A stretch of 64,000 bases of DNA from Nocardioides sp. Iso805N (GTDB lineage Bacteria; Actinomycetota; Actinomycetes; Propionibacteriales; Nocardioidaceae): NCBI RefSeq assembly GCF_000364605.1, contig NZ_KB822580.1, positions 190,823 through 254,822 on the forward strand. The letters are read 5' to 3'. How positions within the stretch are numbered: the stretch's first letter is position 1; each line of letters begins with the position of its first letter. The notes under the pieces were generated by a model, which made no database searches, was not told the DNA's origin, and saw nothing but the letters and a program-made list of their open reading frames with translations. Of the stretch, positions 36,629 to 48,080 are shown piece after piece. Both the position numbers and the translations under genes were made by a program.

Positions 36629-37618
36629 ATGCGCACACGACCCGACGCCCATCAGCAGACCCTGGCCCGCCGGCTCGCGCTGCTGCAGGCCGACGTTCCT
36701 GCCGAGGAGTGGGATGACGAGGAGGACGCAGATCCCGGGTGGTGGGGGGCCCGCACCAGTGTCCGGGACGAGGTCGTCGAGCCGCCTCCGGCCGTGCCTC
36801 CGGCGCAGACTCCAGCGCAGACTCCAGCGCCCGTGCTCGTATCGATGCCCATCCCGGGCCGACACGCCTCGCGGCGATCGATCGCCTTCACCCCGCAGCT
36901 GCCGGAGACCCTGCGGGGTCGGGTGCGGCTCGGAGCGGCGCAGCTCGCGGTCGTCGCCCTCGTGCTCGTCGTCGCCCTGCTGGTGACGTGCTGGTGGTTG
37001 GCACGGGGCCGCGCCTCCGTGCTGGCGTCGCCCACGCCGACCGGCGCGTCTGCCTCCGCGTCAGCCGCGCCTCTGGTCACGCTACCCAGCCCAGGCACCG
37101 CGACCGCGCCGGCTGCCGCACCGGCGGCGAGCTCCGCCGCGGGTGCCGCTCCGGCGGCGTCCCCGGGTGGGTTGGTGACAGTGGACGTGGAGGGGAAGGT
37201 CGGCCGCCCCGGGATCGTCGCCGTCCCGGCCGGCTCCCGCGTGACCGATGCGCTGAAGGCCGCCGGGGGAGTCTCTCGCCGCCGTGCACTGGGCGGCCTC
37301 AACCTGGCTGCGGTGCTCGTGGACGGTCAGCAGATCGTCGTCGGCGCCGGTGCCTCCGGGGCCGGCACCTCGGGCGGCGTGAACGGTGCTGCTGACCCGG
37401 CTGCTGCGGGCACAGCGACCTCCGACGCGCCCGTCAACCTCAACACGGCGACGGCGGAGCAGCTCGACACCCTGCCCGGAGTCGGCCCGGTCACCGCCCA
37501 GTCGATCCTGGAGTGGCGGGAGCAGAATGGCGGGTTCACCTCGGTGCAGGAGTTGCTCGAGGTCGACGGCATCGGTCCTGCCACGCTGGCCAAGCTGACA
37601 CCGCACGTGACGCTCTGA
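36629..37618 (+). CDS. comEA: ComEA-like DNA-binding competence protein
   Basis: 329 residues. A cytoplasmic head with PAQTPAQTPAP repeats (1-100) precedes one membrane helix (about 102-125), an Ala/Pro linker, an SLBB domain (about 183-241; VEGKVGRPGIVAVPAGSRV) and two helix-hairpin-helix motifs at the C-terminus (about 268-329; NLNTATAEQLDTLPGVGP and VDGIGPATLAKLTP). ComEA binds incoming double-stranded DNA at the cell surface. comEC follows 2 bases later, so the pair forms one operon. Confidence 0.92.
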   Translation: MRTRPDAHQQTLARRLALLQADVPAEEWDDEEDADPGWWGARTSVRDEVVEPPPAVPPAQTPAQTPAPVLVSMPIPGRHASRRSIAFTPQLPETLRGRVRLGAAQLAVVALVLVVALLVTCWWLARGRASVLASPTPTGASASASAAPLVTLPSPGTATAPAAAPAASSAAGAAPAASPGGLVTVDVEGKVGRPGIVAVPAGSRVTDALKAAGGVSRRRALGGLNLAAVLVDGQQIVVGAGASGAGTSGGVNGAADPAAAGTATSDAPVNLNTATAEQLDTLPGVGPVTAQSILEWREQNGGFTSVQELLEVDGIGPATLAKLTPHVTL

Positions 37619-37620
37619 GT

Positions 37621-39924
37621 GTGCCGGCCGTGCGTGACCTCCGCCTGCCGGTGCTCGGCGCCTGCGCCTGGGTAGGCGGGTTGCTGGCCGCCGTCTCCGG
37701 CCACGCGGCCGAGCTGACCGGCGCGCTGATCCTGGTGATCGTGACCGCCGGGGTGGTCCTCGCGCTGCGGCGGCCGTCCCTTCGGCCCAGCGTGGTCGCA
37801 GGGCTCGCGGTGCTTCTGACAGTGCTCGCCGTCGCCGGTCTGCGTGTCGACCAGGTGCGGCACGATCCCGTCGCCCAGCTCGCCGAGCGCGGTGCCATGG
37901 CCGACATCGTCGGGGTGGTGACCTCCGACCCACGCACGGTCGTGGAGGCGCATGCCACCCAGCAGTTGCTGCGGCTGAAGGTCCGGCGGGCTACGGGGCG
38001 CGGCACCACCTTCGCCGTCAACGTTCCGGTGATCCTGCTCGGTGACGCGTCGTGGTCGCACGTCCCACTCGGTACGACGGTCGCCACCTCCGGCAGGCTG
38101 GTGGCCGCCGACGAGTCCGACGTCGCGGCGCTCTTCCTCGCCCGCGACGCGCCGCACCGGGTCGCGGAGCCGGGACCATGGTGGCGGGCCTCCGGTCGGC
38201 TGCGAGCGTCCATCCGGGACTCGGTGTCGCATCGGCCGCCAGCCGAGCGCGCGATCGTGCCGGCGCTGGTCGACGGTGACGAGAGCCGGGTCGACGACGC
38301 ACTCGCCGACGACTTCCGCACCACCGGCCTCACCCACCTACTGGCCGTATCGGGGACCAATCTGACGCTCGTCGTCGGCTTCCTGCTGCTGGTGGCCCGC
38401 TGGGCCGGCGTGCGTGGTCGCTGGCTGCCGGTGGTCGCGGCGATCGGCATCGCAGGTTTCGTGCTGCTGGCACGGACCGAGCCGAGCGTCTTGCGTGCGG
38501 CGGCGATGGGATCGGTGGGTCTGCTGGCGATGGGGCACAACGGCCGGTCGAGGGCGTTGCGCGGCCTCGGCGCGGCGGTCGTCGTGCTCATGCTCCTCGA
38601 CCCCGGTCTGGCGACGTCGGCCGGCTTCGCGCTCTCGGTGCTGGCGACGGCCGGCATCCTGCTGCTCGGCCCCGCCTGGCGCGACGCGCTGGCCCGGTGG
38701 CTGCCGCTGTGGCTGGCTGAGGCCATCGCCGTACCGGCCGCCGCGCAGCTGGCGTGCACGCCGCTGATCGCCGTCATCTCCGGTCAGGTCAGCGTGGTGG
38801 CGGTGCTGGCGAACCTGCTGGCCGAGCCGGCCGTCGGTCCGGCGACCGTGCTCGGGCTGCTGGGCGGCCTGGGCGGCCTGGTCTGGCCCTTGTCTGGGCG
38901 TTGCTGCGGCTGGCTGGCCTCCTGGTGCGTGGCCTGGATCGTGGCCGTTGCCCGACACACGGCGGCGTTGCCGACCGCTGCCGTCGACTGGGGCACGGGG
39001 GTCGTTGCGATCGGCGTGCTGACGGCGCTCACCGTCGTGGTCGGCCTGTACGCGCCCCGACTGCTGCGACATCGCGGCGTCGGCGCCACCTGCTGCCTGA
39101 GCCTGGTGGTGGCCACCGCGGTGCGCTGGCCGACGCCGGGGTGGCCCCCACGAGACTGGGTCTATGCGGTCTGCAACGTCGGCCAGGGTGACGGCACCGC
39201 CCTCCGGGTAGGCGAGCACGCGGCGATCGTGGTCGACGCCGGGCCCGATCCGCGCCCGATGGACGCCTGCCTCGACCGTCTGGGCGTGCGTCAGGTTCCG
39301 CTGTTCGTGCTCACCCACTTCCACGCCGACCACGTGGACGGAGTCGCGGCCGTCTTCGACGGCCGCCGCGTCGACCAGGTGTGGACCACCCGGCTGCAGG
39401 ATCCGCCCGAGGGCGTCGCGGCGCTCCAGCAGGCCGCGCGGGCGGCGGGCGTGGTGCCGGTGCCGGTGCCGGCACCGTACGGCGCGACCGTCCGGGTCGG
39501 CGAGGTAACGCTGCAGGTGCTGTGGCCGCTGCCTGACTCGCCCACCGAGGGCCCTGGCGACGGCTCGACCGCCAACGGTGCGAGCGTCGTGCTCCTGGCA
39601 CGCACCCACGGCATCCGGATCCTCCTCACCGGCGACGTCGAGCCGGAGGGCCAGGAGGCGATCGCCCGAGCGGTGCCAGGTCTGGGCGTCGACGTGCTGA
39701 AGATCCCGCACCACGGCTCGCGCTACCAGGACGAGGCCTGGCTGCTGGGTCTGCATCCCCGGCTGGCGATCGCATCGGTCGGGGCCGACAACGACTACGG
39801 CCACCCGGCAGCGTCGACGCTGGATCCGCTCGCTGCGGCGGGCGTCCGGGTCCTGCGCACCGACCGCGACGGCTCGGTCGCCGTCACAGTCGGCGCGCAT
39901 GGACTGGGCTATGCAGCGCGGTGA
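37621..39924 (+). CDS. comEC: ComEC/Rec2 DNA-translocation channel
   Basis: 767 residues. Two N-terminal helices and an OB-like extracellular region are followed by the competence domain with several helices (about 210-490; LTHLLAVSGTNLTLVVGF is the signature), then a metallo-beta-lactamase nuclease-like domain (about 500-767) with LTHFHADHVDG, LLTGDVEPEGQ and KIPHHGSRYQDE. It imports single-stranded DNA. The GTG at 37621 follows the comEA stop by 2 bases. A complete comEA-comEC pair suggests retained DNA uptake ability, though pilus genes are not in the window. Confidence 0.95.
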   Translation: MPAVRDLRLPVLGACAWVGGLLAAVSGHAAELTGALILVIVTAGVVLALRRPSLRPSVVAGLAVLLTVLAVAGLRVDQVRHDPVAQLAERGAMADIVGVVTSDPRTVVEAHATQQLLRLKVRRATGRGTTFAVNVPVILLGDASWSHVPLGTTVATSGRLVAADESDVAALFLARDAPHRVAEPGPWWRASGRLRASIRDSVSHRPPAERAIVPALVDGDESRVDDALADDFRTTGLTHLLAVSGTNLTLVVGFLLLVARWAGVRGRWLPVVAAIGIAGFVLLARTEPSVLRAAAMGSVGLLAMGHNGRSRALRGLGAAVVVLMLLDPGLATSAGFALSVLATAGILLLGPAWRDALARWLPLWLAEAIAVPAAAQLACTPLIAVISGQVSVVAVLANLLAEPAVGPATVLGLLGGLGGLVWPLSGRCCGWLASWCVAWIVAVARHTAALPTAAVDWGTGVVAIGVLTALTVVVGLYAPRLLRHRGVGATCCLSLVVATAVRWPTPGWPPRDWVYAVCNVGQGDGTALRVGEHAAIVVDAGPDPRPMDACLDRLGVRQVPLFVLTHFHADHVDGVAAVFDGRRVDQVWTTRLQDPPEGVAALQQAARAAGVVPVPVPAPYGATVRVGEVTLQVLWPLPDSPTEGPGDGSTANGASVVLLARTHGIRILLTGDVEPEGQEAIARAVPGLGVDVLKIPHHGSRYQDEAWLLGLHPRLAIASVGADNDYGHPAASTLDPLAAAGVRVLRTDRDGSVAVTVGAHGLGYAAR

Positions 39925-39928
39925 GGTG

Positions 39929-41245
39929 TCAGCCCAGCGGCAGCTGGGCGACCTGCATGAAGTGGTCGGAGGCCAGCTGGGCGGCACTGTTGTAGAACAT
40001 GTTCTTGTACCAGTACGAGCCGCGCGGACCGCCGTAGCTGAGGATCAGGTCCCGACGGTGCGGGCTGGGCTTGACCGGGAAGCTGAAGTCGTTCGTCGTC
40101 GGGTAGGCCTGGTTGGCGATCGACGTCGTTGCGAACGCATCGTAGAAGCCGGCGCCGATAAAGGTGCGATGCACCAGACCCTTGGGCTTCGTGTAGATCG
40201 TGGAGTTGCTGTCACCGGCCAGGAAGACCTCTGCGCCATTGGTCGAGCGCAGCTGTCGGACGCGGGTGATGATCTGCTTGGCCTCCTGGACACGGATCGC
40301 CTCGAAGCTGGGCTTGGTTCCGTTGTACAGGTGCATGCTGACATCCCAGAACCGTTCACCGGTCGTCCGATCGGTGAACAGGGCCCACTCGATGAACCTG
40401 TTGCCGGTCAGGCCTTCGAACCCCGGGTCGGACATCGAGTAGAGCCTCGCGTTATAGAGGATGCGCGTGCCCTGGCTCCCGCTGCCGTTGCCGCGGGCGT
40501 CCTTGAAGAACACGTGGTCGCCGTGCACGAGCGACAAGCCGGTACCGGCGGCGATGTCGTCGAGCTGGGAGAGATAGGCGCCCGAGCTGTTGGCGCTGTC
40601 GCCGCTGGCCTCCTGCACGTTCACGATGCCTGCGCCTGACGACTTGATGGTGGCGATCACCTTCGGACCACGGTTCGCCCAGCTGTGCGGGCCGGACTTG
40701 TCGAGAGCGGCGTTGCGGACGTTGTACGAGCCGATCGTCACCCGTCCACGACCCGCCGGCCTGGCGGTCACCGGCGCCTGGATCCAGTGCGTCGCGCTGC
40801 CGTGCTTCTTGCCGTGCTTGGGCACCGTGTAGACCTTGATGAAGGTGTAATCACCCGATGCCGGCGTCACCGAGGCCGCATGGGACACGACGATGGAGCG
40901 CTTCTTCCGCTTGGCGTGGTAGACCCGAACGTCGGTCTTCGTCGTGCGCGAGGTGGAGGTGACGATCTTCCAGTTCTTGAGGCGCTTGCTTGCGGACTTC
41001 TTCCACTTCCAGGTCACCAGGATGCGACCGTCGGCGGTGTTGGCCAGACGCACCTTGTAGAGCCCGTGGCCGTTGAGGGTGCTGCGCTCCTGACCCGGCG
41101 CGTCTACGGCCCGGTGGGCCACGTTCGCCGGGGCGTGCCGGCTGACGGGGGCGGCGCTGTCGGCTGTGGCGGAGCCGGCGACCATCATCGACCCGGCGAG
41201 CAATACGGCCGTGGTGGCTGCAAGGTGGCGGTGTGTCAGATGCAT
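39929..41245 (-). CDS. Secreted endonuclease/exonuclease/phosphatase (EEP) family protein
   Basis: 438 residues. A signal peptide (1-28) is followed by a Lys-rich fibronectin-like N-domain (about 50-160) and an EEP catalytic domain (about 168-438): IGSYNVRNA, IVNVQEASG (catalytic Glu), WDVSMHLYNG, FLAGDSNST and the final SDHFMQV. Such enzymes cleave DNA or phosphoesters outside the cell. It converges on comEC with only 4 bases between stops. A GGAGGA ribosome site (read on the minus strand) precedes the ATG by 6 bases. Confidence 0.85.
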   Translation of the reverse strand: MHLTHRHLAATTAVLLAGSMMVAGSATADSAAPVSRHAPANVAHRAVDAPGQERSTLNGHGLYKVRLANTADGRILVTWKWKKSASKRLKNWKIVTSTSRTTKTDVRVYHAKRKKRSIVVSHAASVTPASGDYTFIKVYTVPKHGKKHGSATHWIQAPVTARPAGRGRVTIGSYNVRNAALDKSGPHSWANRGPKVIATIKSSGAGIVNVQEASGDSANSSGAYLSQLDDIAAGTGLSLVHGDHVFFKDARGNGSGSQGTRILYNARLYSMSDPGFEGLTGNRFIEWALFTDRTTGERFWDVSMHLYNGTKPSFEAIRVQEAKQIITRVRQLRSTNGAEVFLAGDSNSTIYTKPKGLVHRTFIGAGFYDAFATTSIANQAYPTTNDFSFPVKPSPHRRDLILSYGGPRGSYWYKNMFYNSAAQLASDHFMQVAQLPLG

Positions 41246-41451
41246 TCAGTCCTCCGTGGGGGATAGGGGGAGCGGATACAGTTGGGGGCCGGTATCCGGC
41301 GTAGACCCTAACGATTCGTGGGTCTCGCCGTCACGGAACCGACAAGGACGAGACAGCCGTGAGGCTCCGCCCGGGGAGGGCGCCGACCGTCGCGGCGAGG
41401 CTCGCGCCCGAACCCGACCGCATCGGTGGAGTGTGGCAGGCTGGCGACACC

Positions 41452-42420
41452 ATGACGCCTCCTCCTGCTTCCACCGCTGCCCCCCAGGCGGCTCAGGTCC
41501 TCGGCCGGGTCACGCTGGTGACCGGCAAGGAGGAGTTCCTCGGCGAGCGCACCGTGCAGGCGGTCCGCGCCGCGGTGCGTGCCTACGACGCGCAGGCGGA
41601 GTTCTCCGAAGCGCTCGCCGGCGACCTGACGCTCGCCACTCTCGGCGAGCTCAGCGCACCGAGCCTGTTCTCCAGCGTGCGCTGCGTGGTCGTGCGAGCC
41701 TTCGAGCAGCTGCCGGACGAATCCGTCGCGGGCCTTGTCGACTATGCCACCCACCCTGCCGAGGAGGTCGCTCTCGTGCTGGTGCACGGTGGCGGCCCCA
41801 GGGGTAGCGGCACCTTGGCCAAACTGCGCAAGCTGGCCACGGTGACCGAGGTGAAGTCCGAGACGATCAAGTCGTGGGACCTGCCGAAGTTCGTGATCGC
41901 GGAGGGGCGGGCACGTGGCGCCAGGGTCGACTCCGAGGCCGCCGCCGCGCTGGTCCAGGCGGTCGGCGAGGACCTGCGCATGCTGGCCTCGGCCGTGGAG
42001 CAGCTGGTGAGCGACTTCCCAGGCGCTCGCATCGGCGAGGCCGAGGTGGCTCAATACTTCGGCGGTCGCGCCGAGGTGAAGAACTTCGAGATCGCCGACG
42101 CGATGCTCGCCGGCCAGCGGCTGCAGGCAATGGAGGGCGTGCGCTGGGCGATCGAGTCCGGCACCAGCCCGGTCTACCTGCTCAGCAGCGTCGCCGGTCA
42201 GCTGCGCACGCTGGCCAACTACGTCGGCGGCAACCGCAGGGACATCAACCCCTACCAGCTCAAGAAGCTGCCGGGGGTCGCCCGGGGTTGGGACGAGCCC
42301 GCCCTCGCGGCTGCGATCCGCGCGGTCGCGCGGGCCGATGCCGATCTCAAGGGTGCGGCCAGCGACCCTGCCTACACGTTGGAGCGGTTGGTCCTGACCA
42401 TCACCGGACTGCGCCGCTGA
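41452..42420 (+). CDS. holA: DNA polymerase III delta subunit
   Basis: 322 residues, the clamp-loader delta subunit. Typical features are VTLVTGKEEFLGERTVQAV near residue 20, LFSSVRCVVVRAFEQL, and C-terminal ARADADLKGAASDPAYTLERLVLTI. The ATG at 41452 was chosen because upstream residues are not family-like. holA converging on rpsT after comEC is the standard actinobacterial order; here the EEP gene lies between comEC and holA. The 206-base gap before it contains a 7-base inverted repeat (CGGATAC/GTATCCG, 41273-41298) and no gene. Confidence 0.93.
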   Translation: MTPPPASTAAPQAAQVLGRVTLVTGKEEFLGERTVQAVRAAVRAYDAQAEFSEALAGDLTLATLGELSAPSLFSSVRCVVVRAFEQLPDESVAGLVDYATHPAEEVALVLVHGGGPRGSGTLAKLRKLATVTEVKSETIKSWDLPKFVIAEGRARGARVDSEAAAALVQAVGEDLRMLASAVEQLVSDFPGARIGEAEVAQYFGGRAEVKNFEIADAMLAGQRLQAMEGVRWAIESGTSPVYLLSSVAGQLRTLANYVGGNRRDINPYQLKKLPGVARGWDEPALAAAIRAVARADADLKGAASDPAYTLERLVLTITGLRR

Positions 42421-42472
42421 CCTGACCCGACGGTGCGGCCCCCGCCGCGGCGTCGGCATCCGTGGCTACGAA

Positions 42473-42510
42473 CGACTCAGGCCCCGCGCTGATGCGCGGG
42501 GCCTGAGTCG
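42473..42510. terminator. Bidirectional terminator between holA and rpsT
   Basis: Perfect 17-base stem (42473-42489 with 42494-42510) and a 4-base TGAT loop, midway between the convergent stops of holA and rpsT. One of the strongest hairpins in the window. Confidence 0.88.
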
Positions 42511-42528
42511 AAAGCCGGTGTGGCTACC

Positions 42529-42789
42529 TCAGAGCGAGGCGGCTTGCTTCGCGACGGCCGACTTGCGGTTGGCGGCCTGGTTCTTGTGGATGACGCCCTT
42601 CGAGACGGCCTTGTCCAGAAGGCGGTTGGCGTCCTGACCGAGCTTGGTCGCGGTCTCCTTGTCCCCGGCCCGAGCGGCCTCACGGAACTTGCGGATCGCG
42701 GTCTTCAGCTCGCTCTTGACGGCCTTGTTGCGGGCCTGAGCCTTCAGCGCCTGCTTGTTGCGCTTGATCTGCGACTTGATGTTCGCCAT
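42529..42789 (-). CDS. rpsT: 30S ribosomal protein S20
   Basis: 86 residues, standard length. [18 protein letters not shown] at the N-terminus and [19 protein letters not shown] at the C-terminus are conserved S20 signatures; the protein is strongly basic and binds 16S rRNA early in 30S assembly. It is monocistronic with its own upstream region (42790-42920, 131 bases, in which I see only a GGAGA ribosome site). Confidence 0.98.
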   Translation of the reverse strand: MANIKSQIKRNKQALKAQARNKAVKSELKTAIRKFREAARAGDKETATKLGQDANRLLDKAVSKGVIHKNQAANRKSAVAKQAASL

Positions 42790-42920
42790 GGTGCTTCGTG
42801 TTCTCCAGACTTGGATGTGCGTTGATGCGTGGCTCTCGATCCGGCCTCTCGTGGGCGTGAGAGGGGAGAGGCCTGCGCGAACACGCGGTCACCGAGGCTA
42901 CCAGCGCCCGCCGAGCAGCC

Positions 42921-43877
42921 TCAAATCGCCCAACGCCGACGCTCGGCCAACCACCGGAACAGTACGTCGCGCTGCCAGCCCGCGACCATGCGCAGGTACG
43001 GCGAGTTGCTCACCCGGGGGAGGTCCGCGGCTGCGGTGAAGTATCCCAGCAGATGGGCCAGCACGACGTCCACGTCCTCAGCCGGAACGGCTGCCAGCAG
43101 CGGGTGACCGGCGATGTGCGCGGACACGTCGAGGCCGTCACCGCGGGGGCCGACCAGCAGGATGAGGGAGTCGAGCCAGGCGGCGCCGCGCACCGGCCAG
43201 TTCCAGTCGCACAGCCACACCTCGCCCGCGGCACCGAGCAGCAGGTTGTCGTCGCGCAGGTCGCAGTGCACCAGCGTCTCGCCGGCGCTCACCTCGCCGA
43301 TCCGCGCCGTCAGGGCGGCGCACTCGGCGGCGTGCGGCAGGTCGGCGAGCCGGGTTGCCCACAGGTCTGCCCAGGAGCCGAGCTCCTCGGCATAGGTCGG
43401 TACGCCGAGGCCCGGTGCCGGAGTCAGCTCGGTCGCGGCCGCGACCAGCATGTCCGAGCACGCCGCGAGGTCCGTCGGCGTCCAAGGGCGCACCGGTGCC
43501 CGGCCCTCGACGTACTCGATGCCCAGGACGATCCAGTCGTCGGACTCGTGTGTCCACTGCAGCCGGGGAGCGGGCACCGTCGGCGGCAGGGTCCGCAACC
43601 GGCGTGCCTCGATGCGGTAGGCGTCGGCGGCGACCTTCTGGGCCTTGGTCGAGGCTGCCTTGAGGAAGTGTCGCGAGCCGTCGGCGCAGGTCACCACCGA
43701 GGCCAGTCCAGGGGTGTAGCCGGCGTCGCAGGAGGCGGCATCCACCACGGCAGAGCCGAGTCGTCGCTCGACAGCGGATCGGATCGGCGGCGGCAGGTGC
43801 ACCCAGCCGAGACGCCGCGCCGTGCGGCCCACAGGGAAGTCGACAGGGATCGCGCTCACCCGCACATCCTCGGGCAT
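42921..43877 (-). CDS. Aminoglycoside phosphotransferase-fold protein
   Basis: 318 residues. The APH/choline-kinase fold is shown by the catalytic loop [13 protein letters not shown] (about residue 205) and the metal-binding [12 protein letters not shown]. The N-lobe has [10 protein letters not shown] with the ATP-binding lysine. Substrate unknown; many such actinobacterial genes are not resistance genes. It is convergent with rpsT's promoter side and divergent from the lipoprotein gene (49-base gap). Confidence 0.82.
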   Translation of the reverse strand: MPEDVRVSAIPVDFPVGRTARRLGWVHLPPPIRSAVERRLGSAVVDAASCDAGYTPGLASVVTCADGSRHFLKAASTKAQKVAADAYRIEARRLRTLPPTVPAPRLQWTHESDDWIVLGIEYVEGRAPVRPWTPTDLAACSDMLVAAATELTPAPGLGVPTYAEELGSWADLWATRLADLPHAAECAALTARIGEVSAGETLVHCDLRDDNLLLGAAGEVWLCDWNWPVRGAAWLDSLILLVGPRGDGLDVSAHIAGHPLLAAVPAEDVDVVLAHLLGYFTAAADLPRVSNSPYLRMVAGWQRDVLFRWLAERRRWAI

Positions 43878-43926
43878 GGGGTGAGCGCGAGCCAGCGCGG
43901 CCGTGCCGTCGTGTCAGGATCGGCGG

Positions 43927-44916
43927 GTGCGTGGACGGTTCGGTGCTCTGCTCGCCGCGTGTGGCCTCACCCTCGGGCTGGCGGCATGCGGCGGTACGGC
44001 GACGCCCGCGGCCGACCCGCCCGCGGGCGCCGGCGGTATCGCCAGCGCCCCTGCCACCGCCTCCTCGGGCCTGCCAGCACCTGCCGGTCCGGCAACGACG
44101 GCTGCCCCCTCGATCTCCGCCCCGTCGATATCCGCCCCGTCGATCTCTGTCCCGTCCCTCTCGATCCCGCCGCTGCCCACGTTCAAGGCCCGCGGCCCGG
44201 TCGTGGGCGGCGATGCCAGCTGGCCGCAGTGCCCGAAGGGGATGGGCATCGCGCAGAAGCGCTCCGAGGGCGCCCCGATGCCGCTGGACTCAGCGCAGTT
44301 CGTGGTGCTCGGACTGACCAACGGTCCGGGATTCGTGGCCAACCCGTGCCTCGTCGATCAGCTCGCCTGGGCCAGGCAGCGCCACCTGCTGGTCTCGGCG
44401 TACTCCGTGATCAGCGGGCCCTACGGCGACGTGCTGGCTCGCTACGGTGGCAGCGGGCCGTACGACAAGGACTCGGCGAGCGGGCGGCTGGCCAACCTGG
44501 GCTACCAGGAGGCGCTGTTCAACGTCGCCACGATGCGCAGCAGCGGCCTTCAGACTCCGTTCGTGTGGCTCGACGTCGAGCCCGTCAACGGCTTCGAGTG
44601 GTCCAACGACACCGCCGCCAACGCTGCGGTGATCCAGGGCGCCGCGCGCGGCTACAAAGATCAGGGGTACGACGTCGGCGTCTACTCGATCGGCTCGCTG
44701 TGGCACCGCGTGGTGGGCGACCTGCGGCTGGGGTTGCCGGAGTGGCGGCCGGCGGGCAGCAGGGGCCGTGCCGAGGCCTTGCGTCGGTGCCAGGGCGACT
44801 GGATGTTCCAAGGCGGTGCGGCGGTGCTGGGGCAGTGGGTCGAGCAGGGTCGGGACCGGGACATCACCTGTCCGGAGCAGTCGGCGTACCTGTCCCTTTG
44901 GTTCCATCAGTACTGA
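43927..44916 (+). CDS. Lipoprotein with GH25-like/DUF1906-like domain
   Basis: 329 residues. The GTG start gives a lipoprotein signal (LTLGLAAC) followed by a low-complexity linker with repeated SISAPSIS units (about 62-85), then a probable TIM-barrel domain (about 100-329). [12 protein letters not shown] at its start, [11 protein letters not shown] in the middle and [15 protein letters not shown] near the end resemble secreted glycoside-hydrolase-like domains. I do not recognise a specific family. It lies 20 bases before lepA and may share its transcript. Confidence 0.65.
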   Translation: MRGRFGALLAACGLTLGLAACGGTATPAADPPAGAGGIASAPATASSGLPAPAGPATTAAPSISAPSISAPSISVPSLSIPPLPTFKARGPVVGGDASWPQCPKGMGIAQKRSEGAPMPLDSAQFVVLGLTNGPGFVANPCLVDQLAWARQRHLLVSAYSVISGPYGDVLARYGGSGPYDKDSASGRLANLGYQEALFNVATMRSSGLQTPFVWLDVEPVNGFEWSNDTAANAAVIQGAARGYKDQGYDVGVYSIGSLWHRVVGDLRLGLPEWRPAGSRGRAEALRRCQGDWMFQGGAAVLGQWVEQGRDRDITCPEQSAYLSLWFHQY

Positions 44917-44936
44917 CAGGGGACAATGGCGCCACC

Positions 44937-46805
<1,869 letters not shown>

Positions 46806-46815
46806 AGTCAGGTTC

Positions 46816-47061
46816 ATGTCACGTAGCGCAGATGTCTCCACCGTCGTACGGCGTTCGACTGCGCTGGGTGCCTGCGCTGTCGCGTCACTCATCCTGCTGG
46901 TGTCGGGTCATGTCGGCTGGGGCATCCTCAGCGCCCTGGTGACGGTCGGCGGCGGTGTCGTGTCGGCAGGCTCGCTCGGCGAGCTGCGCTCGGGCCGGGC
47001 GCGAGCGGCGGTCCTGGTCCCACTCGCCGTCGTGCTGGTCGCCCTGATCGCCGCGTTCTGA
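46816..47061 (+). CDS. Small two-helix membrane protein
   Basis: 81 residues with hydrophobic helices at about 16-48 (possibly two, around a Gly hinge) and 62-81, and an Arg-containing loop between. No recognised domain. It starts 10 bases after lepA and is probably cotranscribed. Function unknown. Confidence 0.7.
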   Translation: MSRSADVSTVVRRSTALGACAVASLILLVSGHVGWGILSALVTVGGGVVSAGSLGELRSGRARAAVLVPLAVVLVALIAAF

Positions 47062-47106
47062 CCGCTGCCGCGCAGCGGCTTCGGGGCACTCTGCTGGGAT
47101 AGGGGT

Positions 47107-48003
47107 GTGTCGATCACGCTTCCCGAGACCCTGCTGGCGTACGCCGGCCGCGGGCCGAACTGGGCCGCCTGGCTCGACCGGCTCCCGCGGCTGGTCGGCG
47201 AGCTGCTGGAGGAGTGGTCGCTGACGCTTGACGGCGAGCCGGCCCACGGCCACACCGCGTTGGTGCTCCCCGTACGGACCGCTGCTGGTCGTCCGGCCGC
47301 GCTCAAGGTCGGCTGGCCGCACCCGGAGGCCGAGCACGAGGCGTTGGCGCTGCAGCACTGGCACGGGCGCGGCGCCGTACTGCTGCTGCGGGCTGACCCG
47401 CATCGCTGCGCGTTGCTGCTGGAGCGGCTCCACCCGGAGGATCTCGGCGAGCACTGGGACGTGCAGGCATGCGAGATCGTCGGCGGCCTCTACCGGCGTC
47501 TGCACGTGCCGGCGCCGCCGCAGCTGCACCGGCTCTCCGATCAGGCGGCGCGGTGGGTGGACCAGTTCGCCGCCATCGACGGAGCGGCGCCGATCCCGCG
47601 CCGGATGATCGAGCACGCCCGCGCGCTGGCGCGTGACTTCGCCGCCGACGAGGCGAGCGACGGGCGGCTGATCCACACCGATCTGCACTACGCCAATGTG
47701 CTGGCCGGCGTGGAGCGCGACGAGGAGTGGCTGGCGATCGATCCCAAGCCGCTCTCCGGCGATCCGCACTACGAGCCGGCACCGATGCTGTGGAACCGCT
47801 GGGAGGAGCTGGACGGCCGGGTCCGCGACGGCGTGCGGGACAGGTTCTTCGCGCTCGTCGACGCTGCCGAGCTGGACGAGGACCGCGCCCGGGACTGGGT
47901 GATCGTGCGGATGCTGGTGAACCTGAAGGACGAGGTGGCCGCCACCGTACCGGACCGGGAGGCGATCACCCGCTGGATCACGCTGGCGAAGGCCGTCCAG
48001 TAG
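47107..48003 (+). CDS. Streptomycin 6-kinase family (APH-6-type) phosphotransferase
   Basis: 298 residues. GHTALVLPV, AALKVGWPHPEAEHEALAL and RLIHTDLHYANVL (catalytic Asp) with LAIDPKPLSGDP (metal Asp) match the aminoglycoside/hydroxyurea phosphotransferase family (PF04655). Members can inactivate streptomycin, but chromosomal copies often have other or unknown substrates, so no resistance phenotype is claimed. The start is a GTG. This is the second APH-fold gene within 4 kb and is not closely similar to the first. Confidence 0.87.
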   Translation: MSITLPETLLAYAGRGPNWAAWLDRLPRLVGELLEEWSLTLDGEPAHGHTALVLPVRTAAGRPAALKVGWPHPEAEHEALALQHWHGRGAVLLLRADPHRCALLLERLHPEDLGEHWDVQACEIVGGLYRRLHVPAPPQLHRLSDQAARWVDQFAAIDGAAPIPRRMIEHARALARDFAADEASDGRLIHTDLHYANVLAGVERDEEWLAIDPKPLSGDPHYEPAPMLWNRWEELDGRVRDGVRDRFFALVDAAELDEDRARDWVIVRMLVNLKDEVAATVPDREAITRWITLAKAVQ

Positions 48004-48032
48004 GCGCCTCGACGGGCTCGGCGGACGGCGCC
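48003..48032. repeat. Dispersed repeat, subfamily 2, copy A
   Basis: GGCGCCTCGACGGGCTCGGC at the end of the kinase gene matches the segment at 53668 in the dnaE2 linker with about 22 of 25 bases, and it has its own GGCGCC ends. A short dispersed element rather than a coding feature. Confidence 0.5.
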
Positions 48033-48080
48033 TCGGGAACGGAGGTGAATCGATGGCGTCCGGATGGGAGGATGCTGGCT

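Noticed and set aside
41273..41298. CGGATAC/GTATCCG inverted repeat as an operator of the EEP gene
   Set aside because: Only 7-base arms with a 12-base loop and no regulator nearby; kept as a note only.
43053..44936. A long N-terminal extension of LepA
   Set aside because: The frame crosses the antisense APH gene and the lipoprotein gene; LepA homology begins at 44937.
47107..48003. Streptomycin resistance gene
   Set aside because: The fold is that of APH-6/hydroxyurea kinases, but the substrate cannot be inferred, and there is no mobile context.
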